Of a stretch of 53,380 bases of DNA, positions 33,293-41,693 are shown piece by piece. The position numbers and the translations under genes are program-made. The notes under the pieces were generated by a model. It saw nothing but the letters and a program-made list of their open reading frames with translations. It searched no databases and had not been told where the DNA came from. Every line of letters begins with the position of its first letter. Position 1 is the first letter of the stretch. Source of the stretch: Eubacteriales bacterium (GTDB taxonomy: Bacteria > Bacillota > Clostridia > Lachnospirales > Lachnospiraceae); NCBI GenBank assembly GCA_030536555.1, contig JAUNPU010000024.1:1-53380 (forward strand), in the 5' to 3' direction.

Positions 33293-34630
33293 ATGCAGCT
33301 TGACCTGACCCGCGGCAGCGTGACGAGATCCATGCTGGCATTTGCCGGTCCCATGATTCTCGGCAATCTGCTGCAGCAGTTTTACAACATCGCTGACACC
33401 CTGATCGTCGGCAAATGCCTTGGCTCCGGCGCGCTGGCAGCCGTCGGCTCCTCCTTTGCCCTGATGACCTTTCTGACCTCCATCCTGCTGGGGCTGTGTA
33501 TGGGAAGCGGCATCCTGTTCTCCATGCTGTTCGGCGCAAGACGGGAGGAGGAGTTAAAAAACAGCATATTCATTTCCTTCGTTTTAATCGGCGCAGCTGC
33601 CCTATTCATCGAAGGGCTGGTGCTGGCACTGATCGATCCGATCCTGATGCTGCTTCAGATTCCGGATGCCATTGTGACGGAGACCCGCACCTACCTGCAG
33701 ATCATATTCTGCGGCATCCTGTTCACGTTTCTCTATAACTTTGCGGCGTCCCTGCTGAGGTCTGTGGGAAACTCCCTGGTTCCGCTGGTATTTCTGGCGG
33801 TATCCACGGTGCTTAACATCCTGCTGGATCTGGTCTTTATCATAAGCTTTCACTGGGGCGTGGCAGGGGCGGCGCTCGCCACCATTCTGGCGCAGGGCGT
33901 GTCGGCTCTGGGGCTGCTGCTCTACTGTCTGTTCCGGGTGCCCTACATCCGGCTGTCCAGACAGCACCTGCACTTTGTTCCGGCTACTGCAAGGCAGATT
34001 GCCCAGTATTCCCTGCTGACCTGCATGCAGCAGTCTATCATGAACTTCGGCATTCTGATGGTCCAGGGACTGGTCAACAGCTTCGGCGTCACAGTCATGG
34101 CCGCCTTCGCCGCTGCGGTGAAGATCGATTCCTTCGCCTATATGCCGGTGCAGGACTTCGGCAATGCATTTTCCACCTTCATCGCCCAGAACCACGGTGC
34201 CGGAAAGCAGGACCGCATCCGCCAGGGCATCCGCTCTGCCGCCGCCATCTCCTTCCTGTTCTGCATCCTGATCTCCGTGCTGGTCTGCCTGTTTGCCGGT
34301 CAGCTGATGCTGATCTTCGTGCGGCCGGAGGAGACTGAGATCATCGCCGTGGGCGTTCAGTATCTGCGGATTGAGGGAGCCTGCTATGTGGGTATCGGCT
34401 GTCTGTTCCTGCTCTACGGTCTGTACCGGGGCATGGGGCGGCCCGGCATCTCCGTGGTGCTGACTGTAATTTCCCTTGGCACCCGGGTGGGGCTGGCATA
34501 CCTGCTGGCACCCAATCCTGCCATCGGACTTCCCGGCATCTGGTGGGCGATTCCCATCGGCTGGTTCCTGGCTGACTTGACCGGCATCCTGTATTACCTA
34601 AGACTGATGAAAAGGAGACAAACCCTATGA
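33293..34630 (+). CDS. MATE-family multidrug efflux transporter
   Basis: This 445-aa protein has about twelve hydrophobic segments in two MATE halves. It opens MQLDLTRGSVTRSMLAFAGPMILGNLLQQFYNIADTLIVGKCLGSGALAAVG, the typical MatE start. These cation-driven antiporters export toxic organic cations. AAAGGAG precedes the ATG. The stop overlaps the next gene's start as ATGA, so the acetyltransferase is cotranslated. Substrate is unknown. Confidence 0.94.
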   Translation: MQLDLTRGSVTRSMLAFAGPMILGNLLQQFYNIADTLIVGKCLGSGALAAVGSSFALMTFLTSILLGLCMGSGILFSMLFGARREEELKNSIFISFVLIGAAALFIEGLVLALIDPILMLLQIPDAIVTETRTYLQIIFCGILFTFLYNFAASLLRSVGNSLVPLVFLAVSTVLNILLDLVFIISFHWGVAGAALATILAQGVSALGLLLYCLFRVPYIRLSRQHLHFVPATARQIAQYSLLTCMQQSIMNFGILMVQGLVNSFGVTVMAAFAAAVKIDSFAYMPVQDFGNAFSTFIAQNHGAGKQDRIRQGIRSAAAISFLFCILISVLVCLFAGQLMLIFVRPEETEIIAVGVQYLRIEGACYVGIGCLFLLYGLYRGMGRPGISVVLTVISLGTRVGLAYLLAPNPAIGLPGIWWAIPIGWFLADLTGILYYLRLMKRRQTL

Positions 34631-35142
34631 TGAACTATCGCTTTGCAACCAAAGAAGACCTTCCTGCCCTGGTACATATGTCTCAGCAGGCTATCGCCAA
34701 TTTCCGCGCCCGCGGCATCAAGCAGTGGCAGGGAGGCGAGCCCAGCGAGGCAGGGCTTTCCGCCGGTATCGACCGTCAGGTCATCCACGTGCTGGAGGAG
34801 GACGGCACCGTTCTCGGCATGATCACCGTGGTATCCGGTCCGGAACTGAGCTACGCGGACATCGACGGCGCATGGCTCAACGACCAGCCATACTGCGCCT
34901 TCCACCGGGTGTGCGTGGAGGAATCCTTAAAGGGCCGGGGCATCGCGGCACAGCTGTTCTCCCACTCGGAGGAATATGCCAGAAGCCAGGGCTTCACCAA
35001 TGTCCGCATTGACACCCACCCGGACAATATTTCCATGCAGCATGCACTGGCAAAAAGCGGATTCACTTACTGCGGCAAGCTGGTTTTGAAGGAAGGTTCG
35101 GAAGCAGGGGATCCGAGAATCGGATATCAAAAACTGCTGTAA
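34627..35142 (+). CDS. GNAT-family N-acetyltransferase
   Basis: This 171-aa GNAT fold protein starts MMNYRFATKEDLPALVHMSQQA. The acetyl-CoA loop is RVCVEESLKGRGIAAQLFSHSEEYARSQG, matching the R/Q-x-x-G-x-G/A signature, followed by NVRIDTHPDNISMQHALAKSGF. It probably acetylates a small molecule or protein end. Coupling to a MATE exporter hints at detoxification, but the substrate cannot be read. Two adjacent ATG codons are possible; the first is better spaced from GGAGA. Confidence 0.92.
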   Translation: MMNYRFATKEDLPALVHMSQQAIANFRARGIKQWQGGEPSEAGLSAGIDRQVIHVLEEDGTVLGMITVVSGPELSYADIDGAWLNDQPYCAFHRVCVEESLKGRGIAAQLFSHSEEYARSQGFTNVRIDTHPDNISMQHALAKSGFTYCGKLVLKEGSEAGDPRIGYQKLL

Positions 35143-35154
35143 TTGAACAGGAAC

Positions 35155-35188
35155 AACAGGGGCAGCCGATTTCCCGGCTGCCCCTGTT
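35155..35188. terminator. Bidirectional terminator
   Basis: Perfect 14-bp stem AACAGGGGCAGCCG (35155-35168) / CGGCTGCCCCTGTT (35175-35188), loop of 6, between the convergent GNAT and XdhC-like genes. Confidence 0.9.
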
Positions 35189-35199
35189 CTGTTCCATAT

Positions 35200-36309
35200 T
35201 TATTCTGCTTCAATCAATACCTGCATGATACCGCCGCAGACCATACCCTCGTCCTCAGCTACGGTCCCGGTCATATCCACATGACAGATCTTATATCCGC
35301 CGTCCCGAATCACCTGTCTGGCGTGCTGCATCAGACCTGCCTCGGCACATCCGCCGCCGATAGTGCCTGCCACCATGCCATTCTCGTAGACGATCATCTT
35401 CGCCCCGGACTTGCGGGGTGTGGAACCCTTCGTCTCCATGATGGTAACCACGGCACGCTTCAGGTCCCGCATCTTCTCCGGCACCTGCGCCAGCTCCGCA
35501 ATCACTGCCATATCAATGTCAGACTGCAGCACCCGCACACTGCCGCTTTCTGCCGGTTTGCGCTTCACCATAATGACTTCCGCCAGAATCGCTATGGCGA
35601 TTTCCTCCGGTGTCACAGCCCCGATGTCCAGTCCCACCGGCGTGTGGATGGATTCCAGCCAGTCGCGCCGGATGCCTTCCTCTGCCAGCTGATCCTTCAA
35701 TTCCCGCACCCGTCTTCTGGAGCCGATCATTCCCAGATAAATCGTCTCATTCTGCTCCGACAACGCTCTCAGACAGTCTCCGTCGTGACGGTGACCTCTG
35801 GTCAGCAGCACAATGTAGTCCCCCGGCTGGATGTCCAGCTCCTGAATCGCCTGCCCAAAGTCCTGGCAGCGCACGTCCTTTGCCAGCGGGAACCGAAGCC
35901 GGTTGGCAAAGCCTGGGCGGTCATCCACCACCGTCACCGCAAAGCCGGTTTTGGCTGCGAACTCTTCCAGTGCCAGAGACACATGCCCGCCGCCAAGGAG
36001 GATCATGCGGGACTCCCGGGTGAAGGGCTCCACGAAAATCCTGCTGCGCTCCGGACCGTGATCACCGGACTCCCCCTGCGCCTGCCCGTAATCGCTGGGT
36101 TCTCCCTGCACCTGTCCTGTCGCCGGTCTTCCCTCGTGGCAGGCTTTCTGCGCCAGCGCCTCCACCATATCATCCTCCTGTCCCGGATGATACAGATGCT
36201 TTTCCACCTGTCCTTCCGCCCCCAGTACCGTGACCATCGCCACCTGCTCCCAAGCCCCCAGCTCCTTAAATACCTGCCCGTACAGATTCACTGCCTTCTC
36301 CTGATTCAT
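35200..36309 (-). CDS. XdhC/CoxI-family protein with reversed domain order
   Basis: This 369-aa protein belongs to the XdhC family, whose members help insert or sulfurate the cofactor of molybdenum hydroxylases. The Rossmann domain usually found C-terminally comes first (SRMILLGGGHVSLALEEFAAKTGFAVTVVDDRPGF, about residue 98 on), and the CoxI part usually N-terminal is last (AVVTIMETKGSTPRKSGAKMIVYENGMVAGTIGGGCAE). A linker with near-repeated GQVQGEPSDYG / GQAQGESGDHG precedes the Rossmann part. No molybdenum hydroxylase gene is in the window. The ATG at 36309 follows GGGAGGAAG. It lies downstream of the LacI gene with no terminator seen between them. Confidence 0.88.
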   Translation of the reverse strand: MNQEKAVNLYGQVFKELGAWEQVAMVTVLGAEGQVEKHLYHPGQEDDMVEALAQKACHEGRPATGQVQGEPSDYGQAQGESGDHGPERSRIFVEPFTRESRMILLGGGHVSLALEEFAAKTGFAVTVVDDRPGFANRLRFPLAKDVRCQDFGQAIQELDIQPGDYIVLLTRGHRHDGDCLRALSEQNETIYLGMIGSRRRVRELKDQLAEEGIRRDWLESIHTPVGLDIGAVTPEEIAIAILAEVIMVKRKPAESGSVRVLQSDIDMAVIAELAQVPEKMRDLKRAVVTIMETKGSTPRKSGAKMIVYENGMVAGTIGGGCAEAGLMQHARQVIRDGGYKICHVDMTGTVAEDEGMVCGGIMQVLIEAE

Positions 36310-36393
36310 GATGCTTCTTCCTCCCCTTTCGATACTCCCGCTCCTCGTTATCATGCGGCTTCTCTTCTCTTTACAGTATGCTTTTTCTCCACT

Positions 36394-37398
36394 TTACATG
36401 GTGGTTCCTCTCCACTTTACAACATTCCTGAATACCACTTCCGTGTCGCGCTTCTTGCCTTCCAGCACCGCCAGCAGCTCTTCCATGGCCCGCACCCCCT
36501 GCTCATACCCCGGCGGTATGATGGCAGAAATCGGCGGGGTCGTCATGCGTGTCCAGCCGTCTGCGTCAAATCCGATCAGCCCGATCGTCTCCGGGAACAG
36601 TCCCGCATAATCCGGATAATTGCGGATTGCCTGGTAAACCACCCGAAGCAGGTCGGCAGCTGCCACAAACACCAGCGTCTTCCGGTCCGGCTTCACATGC
36701 TCCTTCAGCATCTCAAATACCGCAGCAGACCGGACATCCGGCTGCAGATACAACAGCTCCCCGTGAACCACCGCATCCTGCGTTGCATCCTTGAATCCAC
36801 TGACTGTCTCAAAGCTGGTGCTGGTATTCCCGTCTCCGTCAGAAAACATCAGAAAATCCTGATATCCCTTTTTCACACACTCGGTGATCACCTGATAGAC
36901 GCAGTCATAGTTGTTCCCCTTCACATATCTGCCCTTGTAATCATAAGGACGGGTTTCCAGATAAATGATCGGCTTGCGCTTCTTCTCCAGCTCACTGGCA
37001 AGCATGCCGAAGCGGTAGGTGGACTGCACCACAAATCCCTCAGCCCCCAGCTTCAGCATCCGTTCCACATACTCCTGCTCCGCCTTAAAGCTCATGCCGC
37101 TGCTGCCGATCAGCACCTGATATTCCTGCGCACTGGCCGCATCCTCCATCCCTTTCAGCGCCTTCGCACAATAAGGTTCGGATATATCTGCCAGAATCAC
37201 GCCCACGAGCCCGCTGCTTTTGGACTTCATCGCCCGCGCAGCCGCACTCGGTTCATATCCGGTATCGTCAATAATCTGCTGGATTCTCCGCTGAGTCTCC
37301 TCCGACATCTTATTCATCTTTCCGTTCAGGTAAAATGACACTGTCGTTTTGGAAACTCCCGCCCGCTCCGCAATCTCATTAATCGTCAATTTCTTCAT
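36394..37398 (-). CDS. LacI-family transcriptional regulator (RegR-like)
   Basis: This 334-aa protein has an N-terminal LacI helix-turn-helix (LTINEIAERAGVSKTTVSFYLNGK) and hinge (YEPSAAARAMKSKSSGLVGVI), then a periplasmic-binding-protein-like effector domain. It closes the glycosaminoglycan locus just as RegR closes the streptococcal hyaluronate locus, so it likely represses the PTS operon through the TAGTAAA-type operators at 43419-43703 and is released by an unsaturated uronate-derived ligand; that is inference. It has its own candidate promoter 42 bp upstream. Confidence 0.92.
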   Translation of the reverse strand: MKKLTINEIAERAGVSKTTVSFYLNGKMNKMSEETQRRIQQIIDDTGYEPSAAARAMKSKSSGLVGVILADISEPYCAKALKGMEDAASAQEYQVLIGSSGMSFKAEQEYVERMLKLGAEGFVVQSTYRFGMLASELEKKRKPIIYLETRPYDYKGRYVKGNNYDCVYQVITECVKKGYQDFLMFSDGDGNTSTSFETVSGFKDATQDAVVHGELLYLQPDVRSAAVFEMLKEHVKPDRKTLVFVAAADLLRVVYQAIRNYPDYAGLFPETIGLIGFDADGWTRMTTPPISAIIPPGYEQGVRAMEELLAVLEGKKRDTEVVFRNVVKWRGTTM

Positions 37399-37423
37399 CT
37401 ATCCATAACCTTTCGTACATCGT

Positions 37424-37445
37424 TTACCCTTAATATCTGAGTATA
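37424..37445 (-). promoter_or_regulatory. Candidate promoter of the LacI-family gene
   Basis: Minus strand extended -10 TGGTATACT, with TATACT at 37445-37440, 42 bp before the ATG; no strong -35. Just downstream GGTAAAC (37428-37422 region) resembles half of the TAGTAAAC operator seen upstream of the PTS operon, which could allow autoregulation. Confidence 0.45.
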
Positions 37446-37468
37446 CCATAAATCAGCAGTGAATGAAA

Positions 37469-39493
37469 CTAATTTTTCAGCCGGTACACCTGTCGTTCCC
37501 CTGCTTTTCTGTGAATTGCCACGGCTTTTCCATAAACCGGCACCTGGTCGCAGAGATACAGTTTGCTCCCCCGGAATGTCTCCTGATTCCATATCAGGAA
37601 TATCCAGGCTTCCCCGTCACTCAGCACATACTCTCTGGCGGTCACAACCCGGCTGTCCGCCGGCTCTCGGCTTCCTGCCTGATACACCGGAATATCCTGT
37701 ATCCGGACATGACACCCTGCCAGACTGCTCCAGTCGGTCAGCCGGTTCGTCCATGCAGTGCGCTTCACCAGACAGCTGCTCTCACGCTGCGCATTGTAGG
37801 TCTCAGAAATCACGCAGTTCTCCTTCTCAAAGGGCGCTGAGCCTGTCAGCCGCAGCTGCAGACCATCCCGCGAAAGCAGCCAGCCGCCCGAAGCATCGCC
37901 GCCGGTTTCCGCCTTCACCGCAGGTGCCAGATGATAGTATTCCGCCGTCTGGTGTGCTCCGTCACAGATGATGTCATTGACCACCAGCCAGATTCCCGCA
38001 TCTGCCGCCATGACCCGCCGGATTACCGTGCAGGAGGCGCCGCTCTCAAGCGCTCCGTGATATGCCATCTCCGCAAAATGCACTCCCGGCTGGTTCCGAT
38101 AATAGGTTTTGAAGCAGGTTGCGTACCGTTCAAAGCCCCAGGAGCCTCTTGGCATTCCCATGGATTCCCCGTCTATGACACAGACATTGTGTGCCTCCGC
38201 CAGCTTCAGCTTCACCCGAAGCGGTTCATCCTCCCGATAGGAATACCGTCCGCTGTCCACCAGAAAGGGCTTTCCGCCGTAATACAGCGACAAATGGGTC
38301 AGATCCGCATGACCATGGCCGCTTCCCAGTGGTCCGCAGGTCAGATAAGTAAAATTCCCGTCCGGCTTCCAGCTGCTGCGAAAGTACAGATTTCCCGTAT
38401 CGATTGCGTGATAATGCCGCTTCGACGGCTGCTCTCCCTTCATTTTCCCATAGCTGATGATTCCCTGACGACCAAGCAGGAGGGCGCTTTCCATGTCCAT
38501 CTGCCTGTAACCGCCGAAGCGAAGCTCCTGACTGCCCGTCAGCACTGCTCCTTTAGTCAGCACATCCCGCACATCCGTCACATCACTGTCGCACTGGGCG
38601 ATCTGGCAGTGGTCCGGTCCCGCCGCATACAGCACATAGCGGCTCATCCGTTCCACGATTTCTCTCAGCCACTGCCTGTCCTCACACTCCCTCTGCTCCG
38701 TCTTCGCAACATAATCCCACACTGACAGCAGCTTCATACTGCACAGCAGCACTTCCATATGGTACATCATGGACTGCTCCCACTGGGAACCGTCCTCCAG
38801 CACCTGCAGCTGTAGCTGTCTCTTAAGCTCCGAAAACGCCCATTCCCTCAGCCCGTCCTGAGGCAGATAAGCTTCAAACAGCAGATATCCCTGGCAGATT
38901 GCCGTGGTCTGCAGAACACCCCAGTTGCTCAGGGTATACTTTGGAATGTAGCGTTCCCGCAGGGATACTGTCTGCTCTGCAATCCCTGCAAGAATCCGCT
39001 CCGCCTCCTGCTGCTGAATCAGCCCTTCTCCCGTCAGATGAAGCAGCAGCCAGCCCCAGTTCATGCACCGGATTCCCGTATCGATGGTGCGGGTTGTCTC
39101 CGTCCCCTCTGGTGTGATCGGATTATGCTCCATCCAGTGGGCCAGATACCACTTCAGCTTCTGCACGTAGGTGATATTTCCTGTCAGGTCATATGCCGTC
39201 ATCAGCTTGTTCAGGCAGTCATGGCGGTTCAGCATGTAGACCCACTCCGGATCGCCGTCCGGACTCTGAGACCAGACCATATTCTCAAAATGATACGGGA
39301 CCGCGCAGGGCTCCATATCCCACCGGTCCGTAAACCGGAAGGTCTGCTCCATCAGTTCGTCGGCTCCGGCAAGGACCTGAGCCGCCTCCTGCCCACAACA
39401 GGTTTTCAGATATTCTGCCACAAATCCACGATCATACCACCGGACGAACTGCTCCGCCCGTCTGCGAAATATTTCATATCGATTCTGTTCCAA
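37469..39493 (-). CDS. Heparinase II/III-like oligosaccharide lyase
   Basis: This 674-aa protein has an N-terminal alpha/alpha-toroid (to about residue 350) and a C-terminal heparinase II/III beta-sandwich (YFRSSWKPDGNFTYLTCGPLGSGHGHADLTHLSLYYGGKPFLVDSGRYSY). His-rich GHGHADLTH fits the metal/catalytic site. No signal peptide is visible, so it probably acts in the cytoplasm on PTS-imported oligosaccharides, as proposed for the streptococcal hyaluronate locus homologue. The start is TTG at 39493, selected for GGAAAGGAGAG; the longer frame runs through the hairpin at 39514-39560. It is the last structural gene before the regulator. Confidence 0.86.
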   Translation of the reverse strand: MEQNRYEIFRRRAEQFVRWYDRGFVAEYLKTCCGQEAAQVLAGADELMEQTFRFTDRWDMEPCAVPYHFENMVWSQSPDGDPEWVYMLNRHDCLNKLMTAYDLTGNITYVQKLKWYLAHWMEHNPITPEGTETTRTIDTGIRCMNWGWLLLHLTGEGLIQQQEAERILAGIAEQTVSLRERYIPKYTLSNWGVLQTTAICQGYLLFEAYLPQDGLREWAFSELKRQLQLQVLEDGSQWEQSMMYHMEVLLCSMKLLSVWDYVAKTEQRECEDRQWLREIVERMSRYVLYAAGPDHCQIAQCDSDVTDVRDVLTKGAVLTGSQELRFGGYRQMDMESALLLGRQGIISYGKMKGEQPSKRHYHAIDTGNLYFRSSWKPDGNFTYLTCGPLGSGHGHADLTHLSLYYGGKPFLVDSGRYSYREDEPLRVKLKLAEAHNVCVIDGESMGMPRGSWGFERYATCFKTYYRNQPGVHFAEMAYHGALESGASCTVIRRVMAADAGIWLVVNDIICDGAHQTAEYYHLAPAVKAETGGDASGGWLLSRDGLQLRLTGSAPFEKENCVISETYNAQRESSCLVKRTAWTNRLTDWSSLAGCHVRIQDIPVYQAGSREPADSRVVTAREYVLSDGEAWIFLIWNQETFRGSKLYLCDQVPVYGKAVAIHRKAGERQVYRLKN

Positions 39494-39513
39494 TGTCTCT
39501 CCTTTCCTGATAT

Positions 39514-39560
39514 GCATGGCAAAAAGGAGGAACCGCAGCGATTCCTCCTTTTTGCCATGC
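39514..39560 (-). terminator. Perfect 19-bp hairpin between EIID and lyase genes
   Basis: GCATGGCAAA... at 39514-39532 is exactly complementary to 39542-39560, loop of 9. The core is GGAGGAA/TTCCTCC flanked by five A and five T, so it reads as an intrinsic terminator in either direction. Inside an operon it probably reduces lyase expression or protects the upstream mRNA end. Confidence 0.82.
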
Positions 39561-39564
39561 TCCA

Positions 39565-40374
39565 TCAACCGATCAGATGCAGGCTGGACAGCAGAATACC
39601 TGCAACAACTGTCAGAATAACCAGCTTATAGGTTGTCCATTTTTTCACCTTGATCAGGTAGTACATCAGTCCGGTAAACAGTACCGGGAGCAGTCTCGGC
39701 GCAATGGCGTCGATCATTTCCTGAATCGCCACGACCTTCTCCTGATTGTCCGGCATGCTCGCCACATATTTCAGCGGCGTTGATATCTTGACGAAATTAA
39801 CCGCCAGACCGGAAATCACCGTCACGCCAATCATGCTTGCAACATTGGAAATCTGTTCCATCTTCTCACTTAAGGTTGCGACAATGCTGGTTCCCAGCTT
39901 ATAGCCGAAGGAAGCAGTCAGCAGCTTCACAGCCAGAAGGGTCAGGTTCATCCCCAGGAAGAAGAGAATCGGTCCCATCATCATCCCGTCCATCGCCAGA
40001 GACGCACCGATGGTGGACAGAAGCGGTGCCAGACAGAACTGCACCAGGGAATCACCGATACCGGCAAGCGGTCCCATCAGCGCCATCTTAATGTTACGGA
40101 TTTCACTGGTGGGCGTGCCATTTTCCAGCATAACCAGATGCAGGCTGGTGATGAAGGGGGAAAAATGCAGGTTTGTGTTGAAGAACTCCACATTTTCTTT
40201 CAGAGCCTCCTGCAGCTTGTCATCATCATCCCGGTACATCTTGCGCAGTGCCGGATACAGCATATTGGCATAGCCAAGTCCCTGATAGTTCCCGTAGTTA
40301 AAGCCATTCTGCAGAAAATGCGCCCGCAGACCTGTTTTTAAATAATCGCTTTTCGTCAACTGATTAGATGCCAT
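39565..40374 (-). CDS. PTS mannose-family EIID component
   Basis: This 269-aa membrane protein of the Man/Aga PTS family begins MASNQLTKSDYLKTGLRAHFLQNGFNYGNYQGLGYANMLYPALRKMY, a standard EIID start. The GPLAGIGDSLVQFCLAP segment is the conserved GIGD region. With EIIC it forms the sugar channel. The start at 40374 (ATG) sits 11 nt after GGAGGT; a TTG further upstream is too close to that site. It overlaps the end of EIIC by 11 bp. The context points to unsaturated glycosaminoglycan disaccharides. Confidence 0.93.
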   Translation of the reverse strand: MASNQLTKSDYLKTGLRAHFLQNGFNYGNYQGLGYANMLYPALRKMYRDDDDKLQEALKENVEFFNTNLHFSPFITSLHLVMLENGTPTSEIRNIKMALMGPLAGIGDSLVQFCLAPLLSTIGASLAMDGMMMGPILFFLGMNLTLLAVKLLTASFGYKLGTSIVATLSEKMEQISNVASMIGVTVISGLAVNFVKISTPLKYVASMPDNQEKVVAIQEMIDAIAPRLLPVLFTGLMYYLIKVKKWTTYKLVILTVVAGILLSSLHLIG

Positions 40375-41152
40375 CTTCGAATTCAACCTCCACTTCTTCT
40401 ACATTTCCGCCGCTTCTCTTACCGGCATTGAAAAATACGATCAACGCCACCGCGGTACCCAGAACCGCAACCCCCATGGTCGGCAGCTTCAAGTATGCAA
40501 TCGCAATATACCCCAGCAGGACAAAAGGAATCAGCTCCTTCTTCGCCATAACATTCAGGATCATGGCAAATCCGATTGCCGGAAGCATCTTGCCTGCCAC
40601 ATCCAGACCGGTGCTCAGCCATGCCGGAATCAGAGAAATCACCTTCTGCAATCCGTCGGAACTGAAAGCTCCGCCAAATCCGATCACAAAGCCCACCAGA
40701 GCAAAAATGCACACCGTCAGATTGGCAGCCAGACGGAAGGTTCTAAAATCCTTTTTGTCCAGCGCCTTGTAAGCAACGCTGGTCAGGGTCGTCGCAAAGG
40801 TATAGGTCGCCGTAATCACGAACTGGAATGCCACTGCAAAGGGGAACGAAAGTGCCAGTGCAGAACCCACATCCAGACCGGAATCCTTCATGGTAATCGC
40901 AATGATGGTCCCCACGATACCCGGTCCCATAGGGTTCGGAGGAACTGAACCGCCCTGTGACACGCCAAATCCCATAAATGCCAGCTCTCCGACCGCACCC
41001 ATTGCAAGTCCGGTGGGCAGATCGCCCAGAATCAGACCAACTCCCGTTGCCATAACCAGACAGCGGTTCGTATAGATGCCAAACAGCATACCTGCCAGAC
41101 AAAACGCCGTCCACAAACCAATCAACACACATTGAAACATAGAAATACTCAC
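40364..41152 (-). CDS. PTS mannose-family EIIC component
   Basis: This 262-aa multi-span membrane protein starts MSISMFQCVLIGLWTAFCLAGMLFGIYTNRCLVMATGVGLILGDLPTGLAMGAVGELAFMGF, the EIIC-Man start. GGSVPPNPMGPGIVGTIIAI is the conserved loop. The acidic cytoplasmic tail (EEVEVEFEDG) overlaps the EIID start. It forms the translocation pathway with EIID. It sits 29 bp after EIIB. Confidence 0.94.
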   Translation of the reverse strand: MSISMFQCVLIGLWTAFCLAGMLFGIYTNRCLVMATGVGLILGDLPTGLAMGAVGELAFMGFGVSQGGSVPPNPMGPGIVGTIIAITMKDSGLDVGSALALSFPFAVAFQFVITATYTFATTLTSVAYKALDKKDFRTFRLAANLTVCIFALVGFVIGFGGAFSSDGLQKVISLIPAWLSTGLDVAGKMLPAIGFAMILNVMAKKELIPFVLLGYIAIAYLKLPTMGVAVLGTAVALIVFFNAGKRSGGNVEEVEVEFEDGI

Positions 41153-41181
41153 TTGCTTACCCTCCTTGGTCTTCTTTTATC

Positions 41182-41673
41182 TTATAAATACTTATTAAGA
41201 TCTGCTTTTCCACTTCCGTCATCTCCGGAAGCCGTTGCCCGGGTATTGAATGCTACGCCGTACTGATCTCTCAGTGTGCGAAGCGCCTCCTTGTCATCCT
41301 CGCCCAGCGCAATATACTTGCTGACCTCTTCCTTGCCCGGCCCGTGATGGATATTTCCCACATTGATTTCCTTCACACTGACACCTCCGGCCACCAGTCT
41401 CAGCGCGTCCTCCGGTGTTTTGCAGACAATGAAAATCGTCTGCTTCGGAGATGCCTTTTCAATAATATCACAAGTATGCTGTACAGAAAAGAATCTCATT
41501 GCAATCGTCTTCGGTACCACTGCCTTCATCAGCATCTGCTGCATGGGATCCTGGCTGGCTGCATCATTTGCCACGATAACGGTGTTGACGCCCAGCGCCT
41601 TGATCCAGAGCTGCCCCTGCCCGTGAATCAGTCTTTCATCAATTCGAAATGCTACGATATTCGGTGTTGCCAT
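41182..41673 (-). CDS. PTS mannose-family EIIB component
   Basis: This 163-aa cytoplasmic EIIB carries the phosphorylated His17 in FRIDERLIHGQGQLW, followed by the family's VIVANDAASQDPMQQMLMK segment. It accepts phosphate from EIIA and passes it to the incoming sugar. It lies 20 bp after the glucuronyl hydrolase, the interleaved order known from the streptococcal hyaluronate locus. Confidence 0.95.
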   Translation of the reverse strand: MATPNIVAFRIDERLIHGQGQLWIKALGVNTVIVANDAASQDPMQQMLMKAVVPKTIAMRFFSVQHTCDIIEKASPKQTIFIVCKTPEDALRLVAGGVSVKEINVGNIHHGPGKEEVSKYIALGEDDKEALRTLRDQYGVAFNTRATASGDDGSGKADLNKYL

Positions 41674-41693
41674 GGTTATGTTCCTCCTTCATT

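Noticed and set aside
35143..37338. A 731-residue plus-strand frame antisense to the XdhC-like and LacI genes
   Set aside because: It starts without a ribosome-binding site, overlaps two well-supported genes and has low-complexity His/Arg/Leu composition typical of a shadow frame.
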